DNA of 46,422 nt, taken from assembly GCA_019634055.1 (NCBI GenBank), contig JAHQVZ010000158.1:1-46422 (forward strand). The letters run 5' to 3'. The position numbers and the translations under genes are program-made. Positions 24,546-32,464 of this stretch are shown here, piece by piece. This stretch comes from Leptolyngbyaceae cyanobacterium MAG.088. Its GTDB lineage: Bacteria; Cyanobacteriota; Cyanobacteriia; Phormidesmidales; Phormidesmidaceae. Each line of letters opens with the position of its first letter. The stretch's first letter is position 1. Under the pieces are notes generated by a model. It made no database searches, was not told the origin of the DNA, and saw only the letters and a list, made by a program, of their open reading frames with translations.

Positions 24546-24785
24546 ATGAAAGCATCTGACTGGCTAGAAAACCTACCCGAGAAATTGATCGCTGCTAGAA
24601 AACTTGTATTTCCAACCATGACTGAGGCAGCTAACGCACTTGGTGTTAGCAAACAAGCGCTTGAACAGCGTGAGCGCAAACGCTATAAAGGCGCAAAAAT
24701 AGAAACGTTGATAACGATGCTGAAGTTGCTTGAAGAACAAGCTATCATCAGTCCTCCTAGGGAAGGCAGTCAGCCTATGGATTGA
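24546..24785 (+). CDS. Small helix-turn-helix protein (79 aa)
   Basis: The 79-residue protein contains MTEAANALGVSKQALEQRER at about residues 25-44, which reads as an HTH: the pattern TEAANALGVSKQALEQ fits helix-turn-recognition helix, followed by a basic RKRYKGAKIETLITMLKLLEEQ stretch. It may be a Xre-like or phage-type DNA-binding protein. A near-consensus promoter lies just upstream (24488-24516). The gene sits 93 bp from the 3' end of a tRNA-Arg gene, a favoured site for integrating elements, but no integrase or att repeat was seen. It may equally be a resident regulator. Confidence 0.65.
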   Translation: MKASDWLENLPEKLIAARKLVFPTMTEAANALGVSKQALEQRERKRYKGAKIETLITMLKLLEEQAIISPPREGSQPMD

Positions 24786-24878
24786 CTATCAGGCATTTAT
24801 TTAGTCTATTTCTCTAAAAATTTGGCTAATTTCCCTAAAAAAGAGCTCTCAGCCTTCTTGCATAGTCAATATAGTCAA

Positions 24879-24951
<73 letters not shown>

Positions 24952-25278
24952 CTATACATTACGTAATAAGCTAAATCAGCATAAATGCCTGTTAGTCGCT
25001 ATTTTGTGTATAGCCTAGTCATTAGTTTAGGCGAGATTAGCCACAATCTAGCATGGCCATCAGCTGGTAAAAACTAATGTCCGTGTCCCTGAAGAATCGT
25101 GAACTGGGTACGCTGGGGGCACAAAATGATTTTAATCAACAGTTTTTCTACTATCGTATTTCTACTAGCGTATTAAGTTAGGTTGAACTTACTCAATAAC
25201 GGCAGAAAAGCAAATTGACAGACTAATGATTTACTCGCTTAACGCGGGCTCCTCGGGTTAGCATTTCTTAGTGGCACC
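24952..25278. repeat. 327-bp noncoding stretch with a 14-bp tandem repeat
   Basis: The only structure seen is TTCTACTATCGTAT (25146-25159) followed directly by TTCTACTAGCGTAT (25160-25173), a 14-bp tandem repeat with one mismatch. The rest probably contains the promoter of the gene at 25279; no good match to a consensus promoter is visible. Confidence 0.5.
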
Positions 25279-25953
25279 ATGTTCATCTTAAAGCGCCAGG
25301 ATGTAGAAATTGGTAGTTTTCAACATCCGTCTAAAGAGCAGAAGATTCCAATTTTGTCTTACCAGGGGCAGACATTTCGTTTGTTAAGTGTTTTTAATGC
25401 TGCTCAAGAAGAGGAGGCAAGGACTCTCTGGCGGGATTTAACAGATAATCGAGGTAAGGCTTGTGTTTTGCTTGAAGAGCCTGAGCGGTTTAGCGTTTGG
25501 GGAAAAATTCAGTTAGAACGCTCATCAGGAGAAACGCCACCTCCTACAGCTGCAACGGCAAACGGTGTCAGCAATGTATTTGTGAAGGCCGGATTGCTTA
25601 TTATTCAGGCCATGTATGAAGATATTGATGATTTAATGGGTGGTAAGCAGGCCAAGCGATTTGAGGGAGATTTAACGGAAATTGGGAAGCAGATGCGTTT
25701 ACCTCAAATGACCTCTGAAGATTTAGTTATTGGGCTGCTGAGAATGGATCCATTCTCAGCAGCATTACCACCTTGGCAAACCAATCATCTCAATACGATC
25801 TTCACAGAACTCCATCGCATCGGGAGGAATTATTTTGGCCGTTCTAATTTTACAGATCGGGCTCTAGAAGCATTGGATGATCTATCACCGCCAGAACGTG
25901 ATGCATTCTTGAAGTGGTTAAAACAGTTATCGAGTGGTCAGCTTTGGCAATAG
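25279..25953 (+). CDS. Conserved cyanobacterial hypothetical (Npun_F0813-like)
   Basis: The 224-residue soluble protein begins FILKRQDVEIGSFQHP, with IPILSYQGQTFRLLSVFNAA, EEEARTLWRDLTDNRGKACV and LLEEPERFSVWGKIQLER in the first 80 residues. The second half is helical, with a DIDDLMGGKQAKRFEGD segment and a C-terminal end KWLKQLSSGQLWQ. From memory it resembles a family named after Nostoc punctiforme Npun_F0813, of unknown function; I hold that name loosely. No signal peptide or TM segment. Start ATG at 25279. Confidence 0.7.
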   Translation: MFILKRQDVEIGSFQHPSKEQKIPILSYQGQTFRLLSVFNAAQEEEARTLWRDLTDNRGKACVLLEEPERFSVWGKIQLERSSGETPPPTAATANGVSNVFVKAGLLIIQAMYEDIDDLMGGKQAKRFEGDLTEIGKQMRLPQMTSEDLVIGLLRMDPFSAALPPWQTNHLNTIFTELHRIGRNYFGRSNFTDRALEALDDLSPPERDAFLKWLKQLSSGQLWQ

Positions 25954-26227
25954 CAAACAGCTAAATAATCAGTAATCAATCCTGGGATAATTCAGCGCAG
26001 GGCATTGCTTTTTTTTGCGATCCGGCACTTTGTGCCCACATTATGGGTATTCTGCGGATGCGTAAAGCCTATCTCTGTATTGGCTTTACTGTTTTCATAT
26101 CCACAAGTATATGAAGACAATAGAGGGAGGCTATTATTCGTTTCCTCATTATTGACTTATAGTTACTTAACTTACTGGTCAACACTGACCATGATTGGGC
26201 TAAAGTTTTGTTCCAGATACTAACTGG

Positions 26228-27286
26228 GTGAGCTCAATTGCCCAAGGTATTGTTTTTGGTGTTATCTCATTAGGGAGTAGAGCATTGACTCAGTCTTCCA
26301 AGCCTTCTAAAGCCAGCTCAGGCCAATCCACTTTGATGCTTTGCCTCGCCTGGGGCATAGTTTCTATCCTTTTCTTTTTACTCTTTGGAGCGCTTGCTCC
26401 CGGAGAAGATGCGCGACCAGATTGGTTTTTAATCTCGATTAATTTCTTAGAAATTTTCGCTTTTCTCCTGGCTGCTTACCTATGTTTTCGAAAGTCTGGG
26501 AGCTCTCAGATTATCAGCGGTCGAACTGTATGGTTGGCGCTGGGACTTGGAATGTTGGCCTATGCGGCAGGGGATGTCTTCTTTTTCTTATGGGGTACTG
26601 TTTGGGGATTAGACCCATCTGTTTCCCTGGGTGATGGATTCTATTTCATTAGCTATGTTGCAATGGCAATTGGTATGTTGCTGGCCGCATTGCCACGCCG
26701 CATTGATTTGAGCATCCTGCAGTGGGTGATGATTTTTGCCATTGGTGCAGTAGGTATTGTGTTGGCTTGCGTACTCAACTTTGGTTTTCCAGCGGCAGCT
26801 CAACTATCACCACAACCAGCCATAGCTGCTGAACTACAGCTCGTCCAAGCTCCCGCTGAATCCGAAACAGTGGTAGAGCCTGAAACAGTGGTAGAGCCTA
26901 TAGAGACAGCGGTTGAACCTGAAATAGTGGCAGGAATTTTTCCTGCACCTGGATGGGCTCAGGCTTTAGATACTGCTCTTGAGCAGTTTGCTGATCCGGT
27001 GGCCTTAATGTATGTTATTGCAGACTGTTTTCTAGTAGTCATTGCCGCGGCACTACTAGTCGCATTTTGGGGAGGTCGTTTTTCACAGTCCTGGAAGCTC
27101 ATTGCGATCGCAACATTCTGCTTATATATCGCCGATATGGCCTTTGCGGCTGTAGGTGATAACTACAATGAAGGGGCGCTATGGGAAGTGTTCTGGATTT
27201 GGTCAGCCCTCTTCTTCGCAGCAGGTGCAGCCATTGAATATGACATTTCTAAACGGTCTCGTCGGGGATCACGCCGTCGGGCATGA
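26228..27286 (+). CDS. Polytopic membrane protein, sensor-domain-like, with ETVVEP repeats
   Basis: The 352-residue protein, starting GTG at 26228, has about six to eight TM segments. The segment AAGDVFFFLWGTVWGLDP...GDGFYFISYVAMAIGMLLA resembles the 'aDxxY...DxfYLxxYxxLaxGL' pattern found in membrane sensor regions of GGDEF-type proteins. No signalling domain follows; the protein ends in a basic tail (SKRSRRGSRRRA). A loop (about 197-240) is made acidic by ETVVEP repeats encoded by an 18-bp tandem repeat (26864-26881, 26882-26899). Function is unknown. TTG at 26285 is a possible alternative start. Confidence 0.65.
   Translation: MSSIAQGIVFGVISLGSRALTQSSKPSKASSGQSTLMLCLAWGIVSILFFLLFGALAPGEDARPDWFLISINFLEIFAFLLAAYLCFRKSGSSQIISGRTVWLALGLGMLAYAAGDVFFFLWGTVWGLDPSVSLGDGFYFISYVAMAIGMLLAALPRRIDLSILQWVMIFAIGAVGIVLACVLNFGFPAAAQLSPQPAIAAELQLVQAPAESETVVEPETVVEPIETAVEPEIVAGIFPAPGWAQALDTALEQFADPVALMYVIADCFLVVIAAALLVAFWGGRFSQSWKLIAIATFCLYIADMAFAAVGDNYNEGALWEVFWIWSALFFAAGAAIEYDISKRSRRGSRRRA
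26864..26899 (+). repeat. 18-bp in-frame tandem repeat in the membrane protein gene
   Basis: GAAACAGTGGTAGAGCCT occurs twice without interruption at 26864-26881 and 26882-26899 and encodes ETVVEP twice; degenerate copies follow (IETAVEPEIV). In-frame units of this size can change copy number by slippage. Confidence 0.9.
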
Positions 27287-27351
27287 CAATCGGCATAAAC
27301 CTGGCATACTAGAGAGACGTTTTAACCTAACCCTTTGGGGCTGTTGCTAGT

Positions 27352-28230
27352 ATGGCACCGCGAAAACTATCTGACGCCGATAAGCGCGATGTAATTGAGA
27401 TTTATCGGCAACCCGGAGAAACCACATCCACCATTGCCAAGCGCTATGGCGTCAGTACTAGTACGATTAGCCGTATCCTAAAAACCCAGCTGCCCGATGA
27501 TGAATATCGCGCTCTGATTGCTCAAAAGCGTTCAGCACCATCGGAAAAGGCACCAGTACCACAACTAGATGAGGAAGAACGGGCGCAGCCAGAAAAGCCG
27601 ATTCGCCGAGTTCGAAAACGGTCACAAGTTAGCGAGTCGTCTACAGGTCAAGACGATGGCCAACTGACATTACTCAGTACTAATGGTGAAACTATAGAGC
27701 TAGATGGTGAACGTGCCAATGAGCCGGATGATGTATCAGCTGTTGCGACTGAGCTGCTAACAGAGCCTATGCACGCTGAAGATGACGACGAGGCTGATTT
27801 GGACGATCTAGATGAGGACTTGGATGATCTCGATGACGATTTAGATGACGATCTTGATACTGACTTTGACGATGATGATTTTGAAGCAGGCGATGAGTCT
27901 TCTTTGGTCAATACGTCAGTAGAAATCATGCCGCTTTCTAATGCTGTCTTTCCTCGTACTTGTTATCTGGTCGTCGATCGCTTATCAGAGCTAATTACTC
28001 ATCCCCTTAAAGAATTTGCCGAGTTAGGTGACATACCTGCCCATCAAGAGTCGGCACTTACACTCCCTGTATTTGATAATCATCGTGTAGCCCGAAGGTT
28101 TTCACGACGTAATCAGCGAGTGATTAAAGTACCGGATGGTCAACTCATTACTAAGACAACATCGTATTTGCAAGCCAAGGGTATTACCCATGTATTGATC
28201 GACGGTAATATTTATTCGCTATTAGGATAG
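27352..28230 (+). CDS. HTH protein with poly-Asp linker and conserved C-terminal domain
   Basis: The 292-residue protein has an N-terminal homeodomain-like HTH (about residues 6-50: LSDADKRDVIEIYRQPGE, then TSTIAKRYGVSTSTISRILK), similar to transposase and resolvase DNA-binding domains. A basic, proline-rich stretch follows, then an almost pure Asp/Leu/Glu region (about 142-184; DDLDEDLDDLDDDLDD). The C-terminal 100 residues (VEIMPLSNAVFPRTCYLVVD, VFDNHRVARRFSRRNQRV, GITHVLIDGNIYSLLG) look well conserved. I recall cyanobacterial homologues annotated as 'transposase', but there is no DDE catalytic domain, so it is more likely a DNA-binding protein. No regulatory target is known. Confidence 0.75.
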   Translation: MAPRKLSDADKRDVIEIYRQPGETTSTIAKRYGVSTSTISRILKTQLPDDEYRALIAQKRSAPSEKAPVPQLDEEERAQPEKPIRRVRKRSQVSESSTGQDDGQLTLLSTNGETIELDGERANEPDDVSAVATELLTEPMHAEDDDEADLDDLDEDLDDLDDDLDDDLDTDFDDDDFEAGDESSLVNTSVEIMPLSNAVFPRTCYLVVDRLSELITHPLKEFAELGDIPAHQESALTLPVFDNHRVARRFSRRNQRVIKVPDGQLITKTTSYLQAKGITHVLIDGNIYSLLG

Positions 28231-28233
28231 GCA

Positions 28234-28279
28234 TTTTGATTTGTAGAGGCATTGTATGCAACGCCCTTACAAATCAAAA
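28234..28279. repeat. Dispersed long palindrome, 17-bp arms, overlapping the Nudix stop codon
   Basis: TTTTGATTTGTAGAGGC (28234-28250) pairs with GCCCTTACAAATCAAAA (28263-28279) with two mismatched positions. The middle (GCATTGTATGCAACGC) is also near-palindromic. Elements of the form 'GTAGGGGCATTGCATGCAACGCCCCTAC' are, from memory, common between genes in cyanobacteria. The right arm carries the last codons and TAA of the minus-strand Nudix gene, and it lies 4 bp after the upstream stop. Confidence 0.75.
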
Positions 28280-28959
28280 TTAAAGCCTGTTTTTTGGCGT
28301 TCTATATATTTTCTCTGGTCAAACCGATAGAGCTGTGCCGCACGATGCGATACATTAGTTTCTTTTTCATCCAGAGCTATCAAAATATCGAGTTTTAGTA
28401 GCTTTTTACGAAAGTTTCGCTTGTCAAAGGGGCGGGCTAACACAACTTCGTATAGTCGTTGAAGCTGGGTAAGGGTAAATTTTATTGGCAGCAGCTCAAA
28501 GCCAATAGGCCGGTAGCGGATAGTGGATCGTAGAGTTGAGATCGCATCTTGAACAATTATGCCATGGTCAAAAGCGAGAGCTGGCAACTGCTTCATTGAC
28601 CACCAACTGGCGGCCTTAGCATCGGTTGCAGCTTTGACCTGATAGTCCCAAAGATTAACCAATGCATAAAACGCAACAGTAATGGTGTGTCCGCGAGGAT
28701 CACGCTCGGGCTGACCGTAAGCCTGTAATTGTTCCAAAAACAACCCATTGATCCCGGTTTCTTCTTGTAATTCACGACGTGCAGCCTGTTCTAACCCCTC
28801 ACCTGGGCGCACAAAACCACCTGGCAAAGCCCATTGACCAATATAGGGTGGCAACTGTCGCTGAATCAGCAAAACCTGTAAACAGTTGGTTTGATCAATA
28901 CCAAATACCACACCATCTACGGTAACGGCGGGTCTGGGATAGTCATAGGTATAGGTCAT
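28267..28959 (-). CDS. NrtR-like Nudix-related transcriptional regulator
   Basis: The 230-residue protein has an N-terminal Nudix domain with the complete box G48-x5-E54-x7-R62-E63-L-x-E66-E67-x-G69-I70. Its C-terminal winged-helix region (about 150-210) includes RPIGFELLPIKFTLTQLQRL and DKRNFRKKLLKL. This two-domain form is that of NrtR, an ADP-ribose-responsive repressor of NAD synthesis genes; the Synechocystis member is slr1690. A full Nudix box may mean it also keeps hydrolase activity. Divergently next to it are an ADP-ribosylglycohydrolase and a nicotinamidase-like hydrolase, which fits. The last residues NFDL and the stop lie within a dispersed palindrome. Start ATG at 28957-28959. 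Confidence 0.87.
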   Translation of the reverse strand: MTYTYDYPRPAVTVDGVVFGIDQTNCLQVLLIQRQLPPYIGQWALPGGFVRPGEGLEQAARRELQEETGINGLFLEQLQAYGQPERDPRGHTITVAFYALVNLWDYQVKAATDAKAASWWSMKQLPALAFDHGIIVQDAISTLRSTIRYRPIGFELLPIKFTLTQLQRLYEVVLARPFDKRNFRKKLLKLDILIALDEKETNVSHRAAQLYRFDQRKYIERQKTGFNFDL

Positions 28960-29007
28960 GGAAAAGTTGACGTTTCACAACGTATTAGCTATAACCAAAA
29001 CACATCT

Positions 29008-29026
29008 TAGTGTAAAAGATACACGA
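29008..29026. promoter_or_regulatory. Candidate operator for the NrtR-like regulator
   Basis: TAGTGTA (29008-29014) and TACACGA (29020-29026) form an imperfect palindrome with a 5-base centre (one mismatch) in the only 96 bp separating the divergent Nudix and ADP-ribosylglycohydrolase genes. It is the sole clear palindrome there. I do not know the cyanobacterial NrtR consensus well enough to claim a match. Confidence 0.45.
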
Positions 29027-29055
29027 TTGTTCTATTTTCATTTCTGCTTTTTTAT

Positions 29056-29844
29056 ATGCTTGGTGCAATTACAGGCGATATTATCGGTTCTGTCTATGAG
29101 TTTGAAGGTCATAAGACAAAAGACTTTCCCTTATTTACAGACCAAAGCATCTTTACGGATGACACGATTTTGACCGTGGCCGTGGCTGATGTTCTACTCC
29201 ATGGGGGCACCTATACCGATGCTTTTAAGCGCTACTATCAACGCTATCCCAATCCATGTGGTGGCTATGGAGCACGGTTTCAAACATGGGCAGCGTCGTT
29301 GGAAAGCCAGCCTTATAACAGCTGGGGCAATGGCGCTGCTATGCGCGTCAGTCCAGTCGCCTATGCCCACCAAAATTTAGCGGCTGTCATGCACGCGGCT
29401 AAGCAAACTGCCCTGACAACCCATAACCACCCTGAGGGAATTCGAGGGGCACAAGCTACGGCGGCAGCGATCTTTTTAGCCCGTCAGGGTGAGTCAAAGC
29501 TGGTGATTAAAGAGCATGTGGAAAGTACATTTGGTTATGACCTCAGCCGTAGCTTGGATCGAATCCGACCTGACTATCGCTTTAATGAGTCATGTCAGGG
29601 AACGGTACCGGAAGCGATAATTTCTTTTCTGGAGTCCACTAGCTTTACGGATGCAATTCGTAATGCGGTATCCCTCGGCGGGGATGCCGATACACTTACC
29701 TGTATTACAGGGAGTATGGCTGAAGCCTTTTATGGGGAAGTGCCGGAAGCGATAACTGATCGCGTTTGGCAGCTGCTGCCCGACGACTTAAAGACTGTGA
29801 TTGTGCAGTTCAAAGCCACTTACATGCCCTTGCTCAAGATCTAA
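29056..29844 (+). CDS. ADP-ribosylglycohydrolase family protein
   Basis: The 262-residue protein begins LGAITGDIIGSVYEFEGHK with FTDDTILTVAVADVL, the N-terminal metal-binding part of the DraG/ARH fold. SLGGDADTLTCITGSMAEAFYG toward the end carries the second metal-binding cluster (DxDT). Such enzymes remove ADP-ribose from proteins or cleave related molecules with two metal ions. The substrate here is not known. It lies divergent from an NrtR-like, ADP-ribose-sensing regulator and 35 bp before a nicotinamidase-like gene, suggesting a role in NAD or ADP-ribose turnover. No SD is obvious before ATG 29056. Confidence 0.88.
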   Translation: MLGAITGDIIGSVYEFEGHKTKDFPLFTDQSIFTDDTILTVAVADVLLHGGTYTDAFKRYYQRYPNPCGGYGARFQTWAASLESQPYNSWGNGAAMRVSPVAYAHQNLAAVMHAAKQTALTTHNHPEGIRGAQATAAAIFLARQGESKLVIKEHVESTFGYDLSRSLDRIRPDYRFNESCQGTVPEAIISFLESTSFTDAIRNAVSLGGDADTLTCITGSMAEAFYGEVPEAITDRVWQLLPDDLKTVIVQFKATYMPLLKI

Positions 29845-29879
29845 ACGCCCTTTAAAGAATCACCCTGGAGATAAGTCTT

Positions 29880-30905
29880 ATGTCGTCTTCCCTAGCCATT
29901 CCTGAGTTTTTTGTTGCCGACCGTGTTGGCGAAGTGTGGCGCGTGCCCTATGAAGATAGAGCAGTGCAAGCTCAAGCTTGGGCCCAAAGACAAGGAATTC
30001 AATCGGCCAATCAAGATAGTCCACGCCTATGTTTGTTGGCAATTGATGTCCAAAATACGTTTTGTATTCCTGGGTTTGAGCTTTTCGTGGGAGGAACATC
30101 TGGGCAAGGGGCTGTGGACGATACCCGTCGCCTATGCGAGTTTATCTATCGTAATTTGGGCCATATTACAGAAATCGTGCCCACTATGGATACTCATCGA
30201 GCAATGCAAATTTTTCATGCAACTTTTTGGCTAGATGCCGATGGTCAAATGCCAGCTCCGATGACCATGGTGGAATTAGACGATGTTCGTCAGGGCCGAT
30301 GGCGGGTGAATCCAGCTATATCTAAGAGTGTTGGAGTGCCTTTAGAAAAGTTAGAAAAGTTTGCGCTGCATTATGTAAAACGCCTGAGCGACGATGGTAA
30401 ATATCCTCTAACGATATGGCCTTATCACTCAATGCTGGGAGGCATTGGCCATAGTTTAGTATCGGCGTTTGAAGAAGCTTGCTTTTTTCATAATTTAGCT
30501 CGTCAATGTCAAACAAGGTTTGAGTTGAAAGGCAGCAATCCGCTGACTGAAAATTATTCAGTGTTGCGCCCAGAAGTCTTAGATGATCCCCATGGCAAAC
30601 CTGTGGCTAAGAAAAATCAGGATCTGATTCAGCATTTGTTGACGTTTGATGCGGTCGCGATCGCAGGCCAAGCCAAGAGTCACTGTGTTGCCTGGACTAT
30701 TGACGACCTACTGAGTGAGATTCAAGTCATTAACCCAGCCCTGGCTAGCAAAATTTATCTGCTTGAAGACTGTAGCTCACCCGTTGTGGTGCCAAATGTA
30801 GTTGACTTTTCAGAAGCGGCTGATGCAGCCTATAAACGATTTGCGAATGCTGGCATGCATATTGTTCAGTCAACGACACCAATTTCCACTTGGTTATCTC
30901 AATAG
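29880..30905 (+). CDS. Large isochorismatase/nicotinamidase-like cysteine hydrolase
   Basis: The fold core is that of cysteine hydrolases: LLAIDVQNTFCIPG (D56 as catalytic Asp), PTMDTHRAMQIFH as a possible metal-binding stretch, and AIAGQAKSHCVAWT, with C269 as candidate nucleophile. At 341 residues it is far longer than PncA (about 210), with an N-terminal extension of about 45 residues and extra segments in the middle. Nicotinamidase activity would feed NAD salvage and fits the adjacent NrtR-like and ADP-ribosylglycohydrolase genes, but other amidases of this fold are possible. GGAG precedes the ATG at 29880; the 35-bp gap suggests an operon with the gene before. Confidence 0.78.
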   Translation: MSSSLAIPEFFVADRVGEVWRVPYEDRAVQAQAWAQRQGIQSANQDSPRLCLLAIDVQNTFCIPGFELFVGGTSGQGAVDDTRRLCEFIYRNLGHITEIVPTMDTHRAMQIFHATFWLDADGQMPAPMTMVELDDVRQGRWRVNPAISKSVGVPLEKLEKFALHYVKRLSDDGKYPLTIWPYHSMLGGIGHSLVSAFEEACFFHNLARQCQTRFELKGSNPLTENYSVLRPEVLDDPHGKPVAKKNQDLIQHLLTFDAVAIAGQAKSHCVAWTIDDLLSEIQVINPALASKIYLLEDCSSPVVVPNVVDFSEAADAAYKRFANAGMHIVQSTTPISTWLSQ

Positions 30906-31224
30906 ATTGATAACGTTAATCTCTAATTAAAAATAACCTTGCCCACAAGTTAAAGTCGGCAATAATCGCTAGTCTCTTGAATCTCATATGCTATGCGCAT
31001 CGTAATCTAGCGAATCTACGCAGCAAAGGCCATCGAATCAGCGCATTGACTGACGTTTGAGCCCTATGCCCAGGTGTATACCTGAAGAACAAGTAATCGA
31101 CAATGAATTAGGAACTTGTACACCTGGCAATCACATTAAAGAGAGATAACCTCGAAAAAAGCTTCTCTCAATCATTACTCTTCAAATCATTTTTTCGTTT
31201 TTGCGCATTTAATCAGTCTCATAA

Positions 31225-31275
31225 TTTACTCCATGCCAATGAAAATAGTATTGGCGTTTATTGGCATGGAGTAAA
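31225..31275. repeat. Perfect 16-bp inverted repeat with 19-base loop
   Basis: TTTACTCCATGCCAAT (31225-31240) is the exact reverse complement of 31260-31275. Inside the loop, ATTGGCGTTT repeats part of the arm, so alternative pairings exist. There is no T-run on either side in the plus direction, so a terminator is uncertain. A decayed MITE-like element or an RNA structure is possible. Confidence 0.7.
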
Positions 31276-31642
31276 AAAGAAGCTAGTAATAGCTTACTTA
31301 TTGTTTTAGGTATATTTAAGAATTTGTCCTTAACGTCAAACCCCTAAATATCAAAGCTTTTTCTACAGGGTTACAAACTATTAACTTGACACGCACTTGG
31401 CTTACTATACGTATATACACTTAGAAACCACTAATTCCCTTTCACAGCAAGGGAACTGAGCTTTTCAATAAAGCAATAATCACTATTTGTTATCCGCCAT
31501 AATACCGGCCCTTACATATCAAAATGTGGCAAATTACCCTTTATTTTGTCATCTCTGGAAAACTTCAATTACAGTAAAGGTAACGCGACATAATCTATAC
31601 AATGTCTAATTCATTCTTTTTGACATTTATCTATTAAATAGA

Positions 31643-31660
31643 CGTTAACACGCGTTAACA
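31643..31660 (+). promoter_or_regulatory. Two CGTTAACA sites one helical turn apart
   Basis: CGTTAACA at 31643-31650 and 31653-31660 repeat with a 10-bp period, about 50 bp upstream of the zinc-ribbon gene, and TTGACA lies just before (31620-31625). A 10-bp direct repeat is a common response-regulator binding layout; the sequence is not an exact HLR1 or Pho box. The regulator is unknown. Confidence 0.35.
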
Positions 31661-31708
31661 AAGCGTTGTTCTGTTCTCTAAATGATGTTGATTAATTAGG
31701 CCTTTTCT

Positions 31709-32428
31709 ATGCATTGCCCGTGCTGCCAAAAATCCAATTTAAAACGTGCTCGATTAGATGAGTATTTAGCTGTTCATGCCTGTGACACTTGTGAGGGACA
31801 GTGGATTTCCTCCTATGACTACTGGCACTGGTTAGAATGGCAAATAGGTAGCGGTGAAATTAAGGCATGTCAGTCCGATGATTGGAGTGACTCACTTAAG
31901 GTTTCCGATAATCGTCGTGCGTCCTTCTGCCCTGAATGTAATCACCTGATGCGGCGTGCCAAGGTTGGCCATGGTTTAGACTTTTACATCGATCGGTGCT
32001 CCCATTGCGGGGGTAGTTGGTTTGATAAAGGTGAGTGGGAAATTTTACAGGCCCATAATATCCACGACAAAGTACACCTCATATTTTCAGAAGCTTGGCA
32101 GTCTCAAATTCGTCAAGCAGAATTTAACCGTGTCTTGGAAGCCACCTATCGTAGTGCTCTAGGCGATGAAGACTATGCTCAAGCCCTAAGTGTAAGGGCT
32201 TGGTTAGAACAGCACCCTCACCGGGATTACATCTTGTCGGTGCTCAATCAAGTGTCTCCGTCTGAGGATGAATCTCGTTATATTCCTGTTCAGGCTTCTA
32301 AAACGCATAATGATGTGCCCAAACAAGAAGCAACTGAAGCAGCTGAAACAACCAATCATCATCAACCCATGGCCATCGGTCATAGCAGTCCTAGTCCAGC
32401 GTATGATTATCCTCGCCCTGCAAAGTAG
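31709..32428 (+). CDS. Zinc-ribbon (zf-TFIIB-like) protein
   Basis: Two zinc ribbons are visible in this 239-residue protein: C3-x2-C6 paired with C25-x2-C28 (ACDTCEGQW) and C74-x2-C77 (CPECNHLM) paired with C97-x2-C100 (DRCSHCGGSWFDKGE). The 'CxxC...C(S/D)xCxGxWFDxGE' form matches the zf-TFIIB / PF13453 family, usually described as transcription-factor-like zinc fingers though most functions are unknown. The rest is a helical region and a disordered tail rich in Glu, Thr and Pro. Start ATG at 31709. The next gene is convergent, 36 bp away. Confidence 0.85.
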   Translation: MHCPCCQKSNLKRARLDEYLAVHACDTCEGQWISSYDYWHWLEWQIGSGEIKACQSDDWSDSLKVSDNRRASFCPECNHLMRRAKVGHGLDFYIDRCSHCGGSWFDKGEWEILQAHNIHDKVHLIFSEAWQSQIRQAEFNRVLEATYRSALGDEDYAQALSVRAWLEQHPHRDYILSVLNQVSPSEDESRYIPVQASKTHNDVPKQEATEAAETTNHHQPMAIGHSSPSPAYDYPRPAK

Positions 32429-32464
32429 TGGGCATTGGTTGCGATGCTACTTTCGGTCGGCTGT

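Larger units (their letters stand above)
30906..31708. other. 803-bp structured noncoding region
   Basis: No coding frame is seen. Structures: CCAGGTGTA (31070-31078) with TACACCTGG (31119-31127), enclosing ACAAGT/ACTTGT (31089-31094 and 31114-31119); a 16-bp perfect inverted repeat, TTTACTCCATGCCAAT (31225-31240) with its complement (31260-31275); TTCCCTT/AAGGGAA (31435-31455); TTGACA at 31386-31391 upstream of TATA-rich sequence; and tandem CGTTAACA sites (31643-31660). The region probably holds one or more promoters and perhaps a small RNA. Confidence 0.55.

Noticed and set aside
26005-26223. 72-codon hydrophobic frame between two plus-strand genes
   Set aside because: No ribosome-binding site, no domain, and poor codon pattern; it fits a chance open frame in AT-rich spacer.
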